Source: an uncultured Jeotgalicoccus sp. (GTDB lineage: Bacteria > Bacillota > Bacilli > Staphylococcales > Salinicoccaceae). Taken from it: a stretch of DNA of 5,885 nucleotides. Shown here one piece after another: positions 5,643-5,885 of this stretch (the stretch's first letter is position 1; every line of letters begins with the position of its first letter). Where the stretch lies: assembly GCA_947631305.1 (NCBI GenBank), contig CANRKV010000099.1, positions 1 through 5,885 of the forward strand, read 5' to 3'. Under the pieces are notes generated by a model. The model did not search any database, was not told where the DNA came from, and saw only the letters and a list, made by a program, of their open reading frames with translations. The position numbers and the translations under genes were made by a program.

Positions 5643-5885
5643 TTATTTAAATCTTACATTATCTAAATGAATTCGACCCGTTGGATCTATTTCCACGTCA
5701 GACAGTTCAGTATCATTGTAGCCCACCGCGTACTGTGAATGGTTTAAGAATGCTGAAGGAGCTTCTTCTACTAATATCTCTTCAACTTCTGTATAAATTC
5801 CCTGACGGACCTCTTCATCTGTTTCTGCTCGTCCAGCATCTAATAACTCATCTACTTCAGGGTTGTCATAGAATACACGGTTACC
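5643..5885 (-). CDS. Third substrate-binding protein of the same family, C-terminal 80 residues only
   Basis: The frame is open from the right edge (first full codon GGT at 5883-5885) to a TAA at 5643-5645. The translation begins GNRVFYDNPEVDELLDAGR and ends GRIHLDNVRFK. It aligns without gaps to the C-termini of the two neighbouring lipoproteins: GNR-FY-N-EVD-LLD-GR, then EV--IL, LNH, and DP-G-I-L-N near the end. Roughly 45% of residues match copy 2, so it is an older paralogue than copies 1 and 2 are to each other. It lacks their TEE tail. The N-terminus, signal peptide and domain I lie outside the window, so whether the gene is intact is unknown. Together the three genes form a head-to-tail array of binding proteins. 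Confidence 0.9.
   Translation of the reverse strand, partial: GNRVFYDNPEVDELLDAGRAETDEEVRQGIYTEVEEILVEEAPSAFLNHSQYAVGYNDTELSDVEIDPTGRIHLDNVRFK

Overview
The window reads as a piece of a low-to-moderate-GC Firmicute chromosome. Supporting signs are strong AGGAGG-type ribosome binding sites, sigma-A style promoters (TTGNNN-17-TATAAT), Gram-positive lipoprotein signal peptides, and hairpin-plus-U-tract terminators. The extracellular binding proteins are extremely acidic, which points to a halotolerant lineage. A Staphylococcaceae relative such as Jeotgalicoccus or Salinicoccus is a guess from style, not a demonstrated assignment. All genes are on the minus strand, so the window reads biologically from right to left.

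Layout from left to right. Bases 1-180 hold a tandem array with an exact 41-bp period (four full units plus a decayed fifth) that runs off the left edge; its units can form hairpins. A minus-strand terminator follows at 197-223. An AbgT-family membrane transporter occupies 234-1772, with its own promoter and ribosome binding site. Two full-length family-5 peptide/glutathione-type ABC substrate-binding lipoproteins follow, at 1957-3648 and 3794-5482. I count them as about 81% identical over roughly 525 residues. The C-terminal 80 residues of a third, more divergent binding protein lie at 5643-5885 and run off the right edge.

Each binding-protein unit has its own terminator, and both complete units have their own promoter. 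The two units are a tandem duplication of about 1.84 kb that carries promoter, gene and terminator together. No permease or ATPase gene is present, so these proteins either feed an Opp/Dpp/Gsi-type transporter encoded outside the window or work as stand-alone binding lipoproteins. The transporter and the binding proteins are separately transcribed; a shared role (for example, handling of peptides or aminobenzoyl-glutamate-type compounds) would be speculation. I see no new multi-gene system. The most unusual items are the 41-bp hairpin array, a lineage-specific acidic segment that replaces the usual GTGPY region in both binding proteins, and patches of near-identical DNA shared by the two copies.
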